64,000 bases of DNA from Parapedobacter composti (GTDB taxonomy: Bacteria; Bacteroidota; Bacteroidia; Sphingobacteriales; Sphingobacteriaceae). The number at the start of each line of letters is the position of its first letter. Position 1 is the stretch's first letter. The notes below the pieces were generated by a model. The model did not search any database. It was not told where the DNA came from and worked only from the letters and a program-made list of their open reading frames with translations. Where the stretch lies: NCBI RefSeq assembly GCF_900112315.1, contig NZ_FOLL01000013.1, forward strand, positions 83,786-147,785. Reading direction: 5' to 3'. This document shows, one piece after another, positions 17,883 through 26,973 of this stretch. The position numbers and the translations under genes were made by a program.

Positions 17883-18659
17883 ATGGCAAATGTCCCGCTC
17901 ACCGATACCCACACACACATCTATTACCTCTACGGTACACCCGAACTCGAAACGCAAATGCAACGGTGTACCGATAACGGTATTGAATACCTGTTATTGC
18001 CAAACGTAGACAATGAATCCATTTCCAGTGTGTTGGGCACCGTAGCGGCTTATCCTGAGCGTTGCTTCGCCATGATGGGGCTCCACCCTTGTGAAGTGAA
18101 GGAGGACTACCTCGATGCACTGGCCGCAATTGAACTTGCCATTCAAAACAACAACGTATATGGCATCGGCGAAATCGGCATAGACCTCTATTGGGATAAA
18201 ACCACCCTGCCCTTGCAACAAGAAGCTTTCCGCATCCAGGCTGGATGGGCTAAAAGCAGCGGCCTGCCGGTCTCCATCCATTGCCGGAATGCCTTTGACG
18301 AACTGTTTGCACTGCTGAAGGAGGTGCAGGATGGCCGCCTGCACGGCGTGCTTCACTGCTTTACCGGAAACCGTGAACAAGCGCAGCAGGCTATCGATTT
18401 TGGCCTCCACCTCGGCATAGGGGGTGTGGTGACTTATAAAAATGCAGGACTGGACACCGTAGTAGCTAATCTTGATCTTCGCCACCTCGTCCTGGAAACT
18501 GATGCCCCGTACCTGGCGCCTGTGCCTTTTCGCGGAAAACGCAATGAAAGCAGTTACTTATGGTATATTGCACAAAAAATTGCAGATTTGCATGGGGTTG
18601 ATTTAGATACCGTGGCATCTGCCACCACCGAAAATGCCAAGCGAATTTTTGGCATTTGA
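17883..18659 (+). CDS. TatD-family metal-dependent hydrolase
   Basis: 258 residues, the usual TatD size. Metal ligands: THTH near the N-terminus, Glu in GEIGIDLYW, His in SIHCRNAFDE, His in LHCFTGN, and Asp in LETDAPYLAP. Members are DNases/hydrolases of the amidohydrolase-like TIM-barrel fold. An exact -7 box TATATTTG (17871-17878) lies only 4 bp before the ATG, without a -33, so either the transcript is leaderless or this match is chance. The asparaginase gene follows after 27 bp. Confidence 0.93.
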   Translation: MANVPLTDTHTHIYYLYGTPELETQMQRCTDNGIEYLLLPNVDNESISSVLGTVAAYPERCFAMMGLHPCEVKEDYLDALAAIELAIQNNNVYGIGEIGIDLYWDKTTLPLQQEAFRIQAGWAKSSGLPVSIHCRNAFDELFALLKEVQDGRLHGVLHCFTGNREQAQQAIDFGLHLGIGGVVTYKNAGLDTVVANLDLRHLVLETDAPYLAPVPFRGKRNESSYLWYIAQKIADLHGVDLDTVASATTENAKRIFGI

Positions 18660-18686
18660 TAGCCGGAAAAACCAAACGCTGACTAA

Positions 18687-19703
18687 ATGAATAATATTTT
18701 CGTAATCTATACCGGGGGAACCATCGGGATGGTCAAAGACGAACACAACGGTACATTTGTACCCTTTGACTTTGAGCTCATTGCCAAAAACATCCCTGAA
18801 TTGGCCCGGCTTAATTATAAGCTGAGCGTATATTCCTTTACCCCGATTATTGATTCATCCAATATGCAGCCGGCAATCTGGCTGGAAATGGCCACTATCA
18901 TCAAGGACAATTACGATGATTACGATGGTTTTGTCATTCTCCACGGTTCGGATACCATGGCATTTTCCGCTTCTGCATTGAGTTTCATGCTGGAAGGACT
19001 TCAAAAACCCGTTATCCTTTCTGGCTCACAGCTGCCCATCGGCGAAATACGGACCGATGCCCGCGAAAATCTCATCACCGCCCTGGAACTTGCATCCGCA
19101 AAAAAGAAGGGAAAATCGCTCATCCATGAAGTATGCATATTTTTTGACAACAAACTCTTCCGGGGCAATCGTTCATTCAAATATAATTCAGCCAAATTCG
19201 AAGCGTTCAGGTCGCCAAATTACCCTGTATTGGTCGAAGCAGGCGTACACCTTAAATATAATCAGGAGGCGCTGCTCGACAATAGTGACAAGGAATTCAT
19301 TTTACATACCAAACTGGATAATGCCGTATCGGTGCTTAAACTGTATCCCGGCATCAGCCCGCAAGTGGTCAGGGCTGTCCTTGAGTCCGAAGCACGATCG
19401 GTCATTATGGAAACATTCGGATCCGGCAATACAACTACTGATAGGTGGTTCCTGGATTTGCTGCGCGACGCCATCCGCAACGGCAAAAACATCCTCAATA
19501 TCTCCCAATGCAAGGTCGGAAGCGTAGAATTAGGGCGCTACGAAACCAGCAAATATCTTAAGGAAATGGGCGTGCTCAGCGGTTACGATATGACGTTTGA
19601 AGCCGCCGTAACCAAACTCATGTACCTACAGGGCGAGTTTGAAAGCCAAAGCGACGTAGCCTACTGGGCTGAACAGAATATCCGGGGAGAACTCACCGCA
19701 TAA
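18687..19703 (+). CDS. ansA: Type I (cytoplasmic) L-asparaginase
   Basis: 338 residues, no signal peptide, as in cytoplasmic AnsA. Hydrolyses L-asparagine to aspartate and ammonia. The first signature YTGGTIGM supplies the nucleophilic Thr, and the second signature FVILHGSDTMAFSASALS supplies the catalytic Thr-Asp pair. Further conserved parts are ILSGSQLPIGEIRTDAREN and ETFGSGNTT. It is transcribed with tatD and ends convergently with the SnoaL-like gene 18 bp away. Confidence 0.95.
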   Translation: MNNIFVIYTGGTIGMVKDEHNGTFVPFDFELIAKNIPELARLNYKLSVYSFTPIIDSSNMQPAIWLEMATIIKDNYDDYDGFVILHGSDTMAFSASALSFMLEGLQKPVILSGSQLPIGEIRTDARENLITALELASAKKKGKSLIHEVCIFFDNKLFRGNRSFKYNSAKFEAFRSPNYPVLVEAGVHLKYNQEALLDNSDKEFILHTKLDNAVSVLKLYPGISPQVVRAVLESEARSVIMETFGSGNTTTDRWFLDLLRDAIRNGKNILNISQCKVGSVELGRYETSKYLKEMGVLSGYDMTFEAAVTKLMYLQGEFESQSDVAYWAEQNIRGELTA

Positions 19704-19721
19704 CATCAGCTACCGATAAGC

Positions 19722-20147
19722 TCATCTCACTGCTTGCCTTGCCAGCAACTTCCATTGCCCATCGGCACGCTGCCATACCGTCATCACCTGCAGCCGGATA
19801 GTCGCTGGATCTTTCCCTGCGTCGGCTGTTTCGGCTTCCAATTGATGGCGGACGATGGCGACATCCCCTGACGTGGTGATCTGCTGATCGGACAGCCGGA
19901 TACTCAAAAAATTGGACGCCCCGGTAGCCAAGGTGCGTATAAATTCTTCCTTACTCTCTACAATACCGCTGGAGTGGCCATAACTGAGCGAAGCCGCGGT
20001 CAATCGTTCCAACGCAGCGGTATCGGCATCCACCAACGCCTGCCGAAAGGCTTCTACCGTACGTTCGATGGTAGATGCACCCTCTTGACCTTGAGGATTA
20101 CAAGCAACCAGCCCCACCAATGTAATAAGTGAATAAAATGTTTTCAT
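19722..20147 (-). CDS. SnoaL/DUF4440-like (NTF2-fold) lipoprotein
   Basis: 141 residues; lipoprotein signal LVGLVAC with Cys16. The mature part is a cone-shaped NTF2-like fold with VEAFRQALVDADTAALERL at the start and WQRADGQWKLLARQAV at the end, the DUF4440 pattern. The start codon overlaps the aldolase stop by 4 bp, so it is the last gene of the transporter-kinase-aldolase operon. A catalytic role cannot be assigned; members are often isomerases or unknown. Confidence 0.8.
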   Translation of the reverse strand: MKTFYSLITLVGLVACNPQGQEGASTIERTVEAFRQALVDADTAALERLTAASLSYGHSSGIVESKEEFIRTLATGASNFLSIRLSDQQITTSGDVAIVRHQLEAETADAGKDPATIRLQVMTVWQRADGQWKLLARQAVR

Positions 20148-20920
20148 GCCTTCAGATTTAACTGTTCATACCAAGCCAGGATATCTTGATATCCCTTCCG
20201 CAGGATACCCAGATCTGAATCGATGGCCATACAGCGGTATCCCAACGAAGCCAAGTTAGTAAAATCATCCCGGTTACGCAACAGGATTCCCGCCTGCTTG
20301 CCATGTGCCTCGGCCGCGCCGGCCACCTGCCGTAACGCATCCTCAAAGCTGATAGCATCTGCATCGGGCTGATGGGCCAAGGCCAACTTCAGGTCACCTG
20401 GCCCTACAAATAAGACGTCCACACCTTCCACAGCGGCTATATCATACGCGTGCCGCACGCCTTCCGCGTCTTCTATTTGCGCTAGGAAAAGCGGACGAAC
20501 CGCCGTGGGATCTGCCGACGGTTCCATCCCATACCGGTAGGCACGCACTGTGGTCGAATAGCCACGGTGGCCGGCAGGCGGATACCGCATCGCCGCCACA
20601 CAGTCGGCCGCCTGTTGCGCAGACGAAACATGAGGCAGCATGATGCCATCGGCACCCCAATCCAATACGCGGGCTATCGTCGCGGCGTGCAATTCCGGCA
20701 CGCGTACGATTGCTGCGGCTTCCCCCCCGGCCGTAGCCCGAAGAAGTCCGGGAAGCGCTGCCTCCGGCGAACTGCCATGCTCAAGGTCCAATAATAACCA
20801 GCTAAAAGAAAATTGAGCTGCAAGCTCCGCCACCACCGGGGAACCGACACTCAGCCATGTCCCCAACTTAACCGACCCATCCAAAAATTGGTCGTATTTT
20901 CTAACGTCATGTTTGTTCAT
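20144..20920 (-). CDS. HpcH/HpaI-family class II pyruvate aldolase
   Basis: 258 residues. TIM-barrel aldolase that cleaves 2-keto-3-deoxy (or 4-hydroxy-2-oxo) acids to pyruvate and an aldehyde. The catalytic and metal residues line up with E. coli HpaI: His48 in LLLDLEHG, Arg73 in VRVPE, Glu150 in AQIED and Asp176 in FVGPGDL. GADGIMLPHVSS and RGYS are also conserved. It overlaps the kinase gene by 4 bp upstream and the SnoaL gene by 4 bp downstream. 2-Keto-3-deoxyrhamnonate or a similar acid is possible; the specificity cannot be read. Confidence 0.88.
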   Translation of the reverse strand: MNKHDVRKYDQFLDGSVKLGTWLSVGSPVVAELAAQFSFSWLLLDLEHGSSPEAALPGLLRATAGGEAAAIVRVPELHAATIARVLDWGADGIMLPHVSSAQQAADCVAAMRYPPAGHRGYSTTVRAYRYGMEPSADPTAVRPLFLAQIEDAEGVRHAYDIAAVEGVDVLFVGPGDLKLALAHQPDADAISFEDALRQVAGAAEAHGKQAGILLRNRDDFTNLASLGYRCMAIDSDLGILRKGYQDILAWYEQLNLKA

Positions 20921-22005
20921 AATGTCGCAATTGATTTATTCCCCCGCAGCCCTTCGCAAGCGCTTTCTATTCGTTCCAATGTAAATTGTCGCAAACTTTT
21001 ATGCTTTGGATTATTCAAGAAAAACTTATCTGACTTTTCAAAATAATTTCCTTTCACCCGGATTACCGATTTGAAGACAATGTTGCGCAGCAGGTGCAAC
21101 CAAAACCGCTGTTCAAAATCACTGGGCAACGACCTCAACTGCTGGTAACCGGCGATGGCTGACGCTAACACATCGCCTGAGTGAAAACAGCCCAGCAGCG
21201 ACAGATCGTCCGTTGGATCGCCAGATACCGCATCATCCCAATCCACAATCGCCGTGATGCGGTTACCATCGCCCAGAATATTCCATAGCGCAAGATCTTT
21301 GTGTACGAGACAACCTGCCTCTAATTGCAGCAACGGACGGGCTCCATTGGCCAAATCCTTCAACTCTGCAATCTTGCGTTCGCCGATGAACCCTGCCGAG
21401 CCCAGGAAGTCCAAATGCACATCCCAATTCAAGAAAAAATACTTTTCATACGTATCATGGTATCCCTCCAGCCGACCGTGGTTGTGCAGCACTTCCGGAT
21501 TGAAAAGCCCATATTTACCGGGCGTGATGGACTGCCACATTGCGATATACTGCCCGATTTCTTCTGCTGTGGCCAGTACATCCAGTTCCCCCCTTTTTTC
21601 TATCACATTCAAGTCGTTATTATCAATGCATTCCATCACCTGGATGGCAAACGGCACCTTTGAGCGTGATGTATCCGTCAAGTATACCGTAGGTGCCGGC
21701 ACGCCCAGCTGCTTCACACTCTCCAGCACGTGAGATTCCACAGCCATATAGTCGTCCTTTTCCGGACCGTTCTCCAGCCGCACGAAATATTTCGTCGGAC
21801 CCTGGTAAGCAAAATAGGTGATGTGGTTGCCCTGTCCGCCAGCAGGCGTTAATTTAACAGAGCCATCATTAAAATATTGTGTCAGATAATCATTCAATTG
21901 ATTCGCTATCCCCAGGTTTTCTTCGTCGGACGACGGAGGCTGTGTATTTGCGATGGTATGCGGACGATCGGATTTCCAATAATAAATCGCTTTTCTAATT
22001 GCCAT
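20917..22005 (-). CDS. APH-fold phosphotransferase (aminoglycoside-phosphotransferase-like kinase)
   Basis: 362 residues. Kinase-fold enzyme with the APH active-site set: HKDLALWNIL (catalytic Asp237, Asn242) and IVDWDDAVSGDP (metal Asp255). N-terminal lobe: FVRLENG and ESHVLESVKQLGVPAPTVY. The fold covers antibiotic kinases but also many small-molecule kinases (choline, homoserine, methylthioribose). The genomic setting, 5 bp after a transporter and overlapping an aldolase, argues for a metabolic substrate rather than drug resistance (inference). Confidence 0.85.
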   Translation of the reverse strand: MAIRKAIYYWKSDRPHTIANTQPPSSDEENLGIANQLNDYLTQYFNDGSVKLTPAGGQGNHITYFAYQGPTKYFVRLENGPEKDDYMAVESHVLESVKQLGVPAPTVYLTDTSRSKVPFAIQVMECIDNNDLNVIEKRGELDVLATAEEIGQYIAMWQSITPGKYGLFNPEVLHNHGRLEGYHDTYEKYFFLNWDVHLDFLGSAGFIGERKIAELKDLANGARPLLQLEAGCLVHKDLALWNILGDGNRITAIVDWDDAVSGDPTDDLSLLGCFHSGDVLASAIAGYQQLRSLPSDFEQRFWLHLLRNIVFKSVIRVKGNYFEKSDKFFLNNPKHKSLRQFTLERIESACEGLRGNKSIATL

Positions 22006-22010
22006 ATAAA

Positions 22011-23018
22011 TTATTCGTTAACGCTAGTTGATTTGTCTTCTAAAGGATGGAATGTATTGCTTTCCGCAGTTGTTTCACCACCTGACCTACTCGGATCGGT
22101 TTTCCATCGCCAGTAAGCCGTCAGCAGCCCGCCAATCAGCGTTTGCATCACACTGCTGAATACCGCAGGCACAGCAGCCATCGGCTGCATGGGAAAATTC
22201 TGTTTGGCCAATACCGCGGCAAGGCCGCCGTTCTGCATGCCGACTTCAATGGATACCGTACGGGCAACGGCATGGTCATACCGGAAAATACGCGCAACAA
22301 CATAACCTAACACAAAGCCGATGATGTGCAGCAGGCCAGCGGCCGCAAACAACACCAGCAGGTTGGCTGCCACCGTTTCTGCGCTCTGCGCCACGATGCT
22401 TCCCGCAATGAACACGATAGCCCACACCGATACGACCGGCCCCGCTAATGACATTTTCTTTCCAATATGAGGGAATTTGTAGTTAATGAATACACCCAAT
22501 GCCACGGGAATAAGCACTACTTGCACAGTGGTGTAGAAAAGCCCCCAAGCATCTACCGGGACGTATGTACCGGCCAATGCTTCGGTAAGCAACGGGGTGG
22601 CCAAAATGGCCACCAAGGTAGATACCGTCGTCATGATGATAGATAGCGCTAGATGCCCGCGTGACAGATAGGTGATTACGTTGGAGGCTGTACCGCCCGG
22701 ACAACACCCAACAATAATCAGCCCCACGGCAAGCGCCGGATCCAGTTGCAGCAACTTGCTGATACCATAGGCAGACAGGGGCAGCGCGGTATATTGCATT
22801 ATCGCGCCCAACAATACCGCTCCGGGCATTTTCGTGATGGCTTTGAAGTCATCCACATGCAACGTCAGCCCCATGCCCAGCATGACCAAGGCCAAGGCAC
22901 CTACCATCCAATTGCCCGAAAACCACTGAAAAGCCGGTGGATAGATGTATCCCAAAAAAGAGCTGCCAATAATCCATACCGGATAAAGGTTAACGAACGT
23001 GTTTAAAATGTTTTTCAT
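22011..23018 (-). CDS. BASS-family (bile acid:sodium symporter-like) transporter
   Basis: 335 residues from ATG 23018; a TTG 9 bp earlier is in frame but less likely. About ten hydrophobic segments. Family motifs: ALVMLGMGLTLHVDDF, the crossover region VGLIIVGCCPGGTASNVITY and SIEVGMQNGGLAAVLA. BASS proteins import organic anions (bile acids, pantoate, pyruvate and other 2-keto acids) with sodium. It is the first gene of a tight four-gene operon with kinase, aldolase and SnoaL lipoprotein. The 181 bp upstream to the next gene show no clear promoter and no strong terminator. Confidence 0.92.
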   Translation of the reverse strand: MKNILNTFVNLYPVWIIGSSFLGYIYPPAFQWFSGNWMVGALALVMLGMGLTLHVDDFKAITKMPGAVLLGAIMQYTALPLSAYGISKLLQLDPALAVGLIIVGCCPGGTASNVITYLSRGHLALSIIMTTVSTLVAILATPLLTEALAGTYVPVDAWGLFYTTVQVVLIPVALGVFINYKFPHIGKKMSLAGPVVSVWAIVFIAGSIVAQSAETVAANLLVLFAAAGLLHIIGFVLGYVVARIFRYDHAVARTVSIEVGMQNGGLAAVLAKQNFPMQPMAAVPAVFSSVMQTLIGGLLTAYWRWKTDPSRSGGETTAESNTFHPLEDKSTSVNE

Positions 23019-23199
23019 AAAAATCAATAAGTGTTTATCCCTTTGTTATCCACCCAAGAGTTTGACCGTACAACAGGCAGACGGATACCACTATATAACA
23101 CATTCGTATTGTATCGCCCCCTAAGTCAACCAAAAAACTACCTGCATCCCCTTGCTCCTGATCTGGCGATAATGTCAATCAGAAAACAACATAGATGTT

Positions 23200-23907
23200 T
23201 TATTCAGTTTTTGAAACAACCAAATCATCCAAAAAAAAGCGTCCATCCATAGTTGGATCTGACACGAATCTAATACGTGTATTCGAAGTAGCATTTATGA
23301 TTGAAAACTCTTTGCTTTCCCATGATGTAGAGCTGGTAACAGGCACCGATTGAACAGATGCCGCACCTCCCCCTGATACCTCAACATAAACCGTCTGCGA
23401 GGCATTTGCCCAAATAGCCATCTTGAAAGTCACTTTCAAATTTACCCGATCCTCGGCTATCTCGGAAAAAACCGGTGTGGCGACGAATGCGTCCCTGCTC
23501 GCAGAGGTCCCAATCTTGATGTATCCGGGCCTTTCATAAACCTTATTACCATCCCACCCTTCAAATTCAGTTAAAGCAAAATAAGAGGGCGCCATATACT
23601 CAAAAAAATCCATGCTCCCGTCTGTGCCGGGCGTGCTGTCCTCTGGTTCTCTGCTTTCATCAACAACGCGAAGATTGTTTTGGTCCGGATCCGGTATAAA
23701 AAATGGCCTTGACCCGCGTTCATTAGCAACATAATCCCCACCCCATACCATTTTATCAAAATTCGCTTCAAAATAGACCGTACCAACCGGGTCGCCATCA
23801 GGCTCATCATCCGGGATATTGTCGGGCCCATCCTTAGAACAACTGGTGAAACAAAATAAAATGGACGCCAAAAAGCTGAATACAAACAATGCGCTATTAC
23901 GTTTCAT
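23200..23907 (-). CDS. Small surface lipoprotein, probably glycan-binding (locus 2)
   Basis: 235 residues; signal LFCFTSC, Cys23, followed by an acidic linker (DGPDNIPDDEPDGDP) as seen in surface-exposed lipoproteins of this phylum. The rest looks beta-rich: VTFKMAIWANASQTVYVEVSG and FFLDDLVVSK resemble the jelly-roll modules of carbohydrate-binding lipoproteins. No enzyme motif. It follows the propeller lipoprotein by 35 bp and is the last gene of the SusC-SusD operon of locus 2. Family not recognised with certainty. Confidence 0.7.
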   Translation of the reverse strand: MKRNSALFVFSFLASILFCFTSCSKDGPDNIPDDEPDGDPVGTVYFEANFDKMVWGGDYVANERGSRPFFIPDPDQNNLRVVDESREPEDSTPGTDGSMDFFEYMAPSYFALTEFEGWDGNKVYERPGYIKIGTSASRDAFVATPVFSEIAEDRVNLKVTFKMAIWANASQTVYVEVSGGGAASVQSVPVTSSTSWESKEFSIINATSNTRIRFVSDPTMDGRFFLDDLVVSKTE

Positions 23908-23942
23908 AATACGTTATTTTTTAATATTTAACCATTTGCTTG

Positions 23943-25253
23943 CTATAATTCCAATGCTGACAACGGGACACGAGTAATCCCCATTTCTTCCTTGCCGATC
24001 GAATACAATGTATAAAGCCAACCATCCAACACGATTGAGCTAGAGTATGCATACCCAAGATTCCTTCCCCCCACTCCTGAGAAACGATAACCCGTAGGTG
24101 AATTTGTACGCAAGGTATACACCTTATCAAAGGTATAACCATCTTTACTTACCGATATAGTCATCGGATCGCGGTCCAAATACAATGCTTGGTCAAAACG
24201 GTTAGTGTTTTGGTTACCTATCAGCAAAACAGTTCCATCATCAAGCGTAATGCCCTGTGCCCTGCTTGGTGAATCGGGGATATCTGTAGGATGTGGCGTT
24301 GCCCAACCTCCTGTGCCGTCATTAAAGCTTACGTACATCCGGTTGTTATGCACGGGATTACTGGGAGTACCCCAATCACGCAACATGAGCACCAAACCGC
24401 CATCTTTGGCTCGATAAATAAAACTTTCTATCAGGCTCTGTCCATCGACCGCCCTACGTTGCACTCCCCATGCAGCACCTGCCCACCAACTAATATGATT
24501 ATTTTCTCGGTACCAATTATATAACCGGACACCGATAGGTGGCGCAGTAGTGGGTGCATCCGATCCTTGCATATAAATAGGCAATGCCCCGTTACTGGGT
24601 AGGTTTTCAACTAAGAAGGGTTCCCCTAGTTTGCCGTTTTCACCGACGGATCGAGCAATCGGATATACGCCCGCACCATGCACATATGTTATGGCATATA
24701 GCTCATCATCAATGACCGCCCACCGATCGGGCTTTAAGTGAATGCCACTTTCGGTACGGGGCTGTACGGGGCCAGGGGCCGGGAACAGTTCTTCGGGTAC
24801 CGTCCAACTACCCCAAGTGTCGGACCAAGCATACAGGACACGCTGCCCGGGCGCATCTTCGCCCAACTCATGGTTGCCCCACATTGCGTAAAACCTACCC
24901 TTGTGGTGAATCAAACAAGCGTAATGATTGTAGGCTCCGTCTTCGCGCGCCGCAGGTTGCCAGACAACAGCATGCTCGGCCTCCGAAAGTATTGGAAACC
25001 CAGCCCCATTCCGAAGATCAACCGTAGCCATAGGTGCTTTCCACATCGGAACCACCGGTGTACCGCTACTAGTGACTCTGTTGGTTTGTACCGTACGTGT
25101 ACCCACCTGGATTTCGATGGTCTTATCTTCTTCATCGTCATGGCGGGGTGATTCCTTTCCTTTTTCGTTACAAGCGAAAAACTGTAACATTATCATCAAT
25201 AAACCCACACCGAAAGAGCGTTTTCCTTGTTTTCCTATCCGTTTCATATCCAT
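23943..25253 (-). CDS. Beta-propeller lipoprotein, sialidase-like or PL24/PL25-type lyase candidate
   Basis: 436 residues; lipoprotein signal ending MLQFFAC. The mature part shows repeated propeller blades. The segment YNHYACLIHHKGRFYAMWGN followed by EDAPGQRVLYAWSD, the later VHNNRMYVSFNDGTGGW and RAQGITLDDGTVLLIGNQ, and the end SSSIVLDGWLYTLYSIGKEE recall the seven-bladed proteins often labelled exo-sialidase. That group includes ulvan lyases of families PL24/PL25, with His and Tyr catalysts. There is no RIP motif and there are no canonical Asp boxes, so true sialidase activity is unlikely. It sits between SusD and a lipoprotein in locus 2. Assignment to a lyase is a guess from recalled motifs. 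Confidence 0.6.
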   Translation of the reverse strand: MDMKRIGKQGKRSFGVGLLMIMLQFFACNEKGKESPRHDDEEDKTIEIQVGTRTVQTNRVTSSGTPVVPMWKAPMATVDLRNGAGFPILSEAEHAVVWQPAAREDGAYNHYACLIHHKGRFYAMWGNHELGEDAPGQRVLYAWSDTWGSWTVPEELFPAPGPVQPRTESGIHLKPDRWAVIDDELYAITYVHGAGVYPIARSVGENGKLGEPFLVENLPSNGALPIYMQGSDAPTTAPPIGVRLYNWYRENNHISWWAGAAWGVQRRAVDGQSLIESFIYRAKDGGLVLMLRDWGTPSNPVHNNRMYVSFNDGTGGWATPHPTDIPDSPSRAQGITLDDGTVLLIGNQNTNRFDQALYLDRDPMTISVSKDGYTFDKVYTLRTNSPTGYRFSGVGGRNLGYAYSSSIVLDGWLYTLYSIGKEEMGITRVPLSALEL

Positions 25254-25284
25254 ATCCTAAACTTGTATTCTATCTATTCCCCAA

Positions 25285-26937
25285 TTATCGCACTACCTGA
25301 TATCCCAGAGTTTGCTCCAGCCTCGCACCGATATTTGCATCGATGGCCGACTGTGGAATTGGCCACCATTGATGGTGATCCTGTATCGAATTTCTTGTGA
25401 TTGCCCGGATATTGTACTTTCTTACCCGATCAACCAATCTTCCCATCCGTACAAGCGTCCTTCTACGGGGTTCCTCTGTAATCAATTCCCTGGCACGTTC
25501 GTCAAGGATAAAGTCCTCCGTCACATCGGATGCCCCAATCAATGTCGCATTTGCACGATCCCTCACTTCATTAATATCATCCGCGGCTAGATCCAACTCC
25601 CCCATTCTGAAATAGGCCTCGGCACGCAACAAATACGTTTCGGCCAACCGGTACACGATAAAATCCTGATAAGTTCGCCCCGACCAAGAAGTTCCGGTGT
25701 GGGTGAGCGTACCTACATCACCTTCAATCTTCCGAGGATACGGGTAAATGTTCTGCATGGTGTCTATTTCCGATGTTTTGCGTTCCACTACCTGTCCAAA
25801 ATAGGCTGACGCCGGATTGGTATAACGAAGCTCTCTTCGCATGTTATGCACCGAATTGCGCATATCATTATCCCAATCGCCCTCCCACACCTGATACAAG
25901 AAATATGGCGTGGGACGGACTTGCCCGGTACCCCTACCCAAACTGTCTACCACGACCATACCCGAACGCCCATCAGGGTCGGTAAGCCGTTCATACCAAG
26001 GGCCCCAGTTTCTCAACCGGTTATTTCCATTGCTTCCTCCCTGTCCACCCAAGGTCATGTCCTCAAACTGCCATACGTAAATAGACTCCATATTGCCAGA
26101 ACTCCGGTTCTGGTTGCCATCCCTAAACATATCTGAAAATGGATCCCCCGGTTCACTCAATTTAGTTCCAAACCGTTGCCTTGTCAATTGATACAAACCC
26201 GAGTTGATAACCTTGTTAGCACTTTCCACAGCAAGTTCGTACTCCCCGAGGCTGATGTACACCTCGGTTAACAAATGATCGGCAGCTGCTTTAACAATCC
26301 TTCCTTGCTTTTCCACGGTTGTCGGCAGCCATTCGGAAGCAAACTCCAAATCTTCACGCGCAAATTGCAACACATCTTCACGCCGATTGCGCACAAAATC
26401 CGTCTTCGGACTGGTATAAATGGTATCGACAATCGGTACGTCTCCGTACAGATTAGCAAGCAAGTTATGCGTATATGCCCTAAAGAACTTGGCTTCTGCA
26501 ATCATAGCGTTTTTACGTTGCTCGCTGCTCCATATATCGGCAAGTTCTGGATTATCGGCGTATGCAATAATTGTATTGGCACGAGGAAACATATCTCGAT
26601 ATGCCCATTCCCAAACCCACTCTACTTGGCCAACAAAAGGCGTCAACAGGTTATTATAGTCCGTGCTGTGGGTAGCACTGTTTCCGAAATCCGCGATATC
26701 GGTTCCCGCAGACATGATATAGAAGTACCTTGCACCGTCACGGGCAGCCATCTCGTCCCGCGCAGCTTGATGCAATGCGGTCATGTGAGCTTCGAACCCG
26801 GTTTCTGAGGTCAATATACCTACCGTACTATAATCTGACATGGGTATCTCATTAAGAAAGTCCGCGCTACATGACTGACTTGCCACCAGTAAAGCAACGG
26901 CACTATATGTATTAAGTATTTTCTTTAGCACTTTCAT
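25285..26937 (-). CDS. SusD/RagB-family outer-membrane lipoprotein (locus 2)
   Basis: 550 residues; lipoprotein signal with SQSC, Cys at about 23, then SADFLNEIPMSDYS. SusD features: FFRAYTHNLLANLYGDVPIV, the TPR-like helices EVYISLGEYELAVESANKVI, and YLLRAEAYFRMGELDLAADDINEVRDR (parts quoted separately) near the C-terminus with EEPRRRTLVRMGRL. It follows SusC by 36 bp and precedes the propeller lipoprotein by 31 bp. Confidence 0.95.
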   Translation of the reverse strand: MKVLKKILNTYSAVALLVASQSCSADFLNEIPMSDYSTVGILTSETGFEAHMTALHQAARDEMAARDGARYFYIMSAGTDIADFGNSATHSTDYNNLLTPFVGQVEWVWEWAYRDMFPRANTIIAYADNPELADIWSSEQRKNAMIAEAKFFRAYTHNLLANLYGDVPIVDTIYTSPKTDFVRNRREDVLQFAREDLEFASEWLPTTVEKQGRIVKAAADHLLTEVYISLGEYELAVESANKVINSGLYQLTRQRFGTKLSEPGDPFSDMFRDGNQNRSSGNMESIYVWQFEDMTLGGQGGSNGNNRLRNWGPWYERLTDPDGRSGMVVVDSLGRGTGQVRPTPYFLYQVWEGDWDNDMRNSVHNMRRELRYTNPASAYFGQVVERKTSEIDTMQNIYPYPRKIEGDVGTLTHTGTSWSGRTYQDFIVYRLAETYLLRAEAYFRMGELDLAADDINEVRDRANATLIGASDVTEDFILDERARELITEEPRRRTLVRMGRLVDRVRKYNIRAITRNSIQDHHQWWPIPQSAIDANIGARLEQTLGYQVVR

Positions 26938-26973
26938 TTTTTACGCTTTAATGTTATGCTCAATAATTATCCC

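Noticed and set aside
20917..22005. Aminoglycoside resistance gene
   Set aside because: The APH fold is shared by many metabolic kinases, and the gene is embedded in a transporter/aldolase operon.
23183..23201. Weak hairpin AAAACA/TGTTTT as terminator between locus 2 and the transporter operon
   Set aside because: AT-only 6-bp stem overlapping the lipoprotein stop; too weak to call.
23943..25253. Second true GH33 sialidase
   Set aside because: No RIP arginine, no Asp boxes, missing catalytic Tyr/Glu context seen in the real sialidase at 6791-8440.
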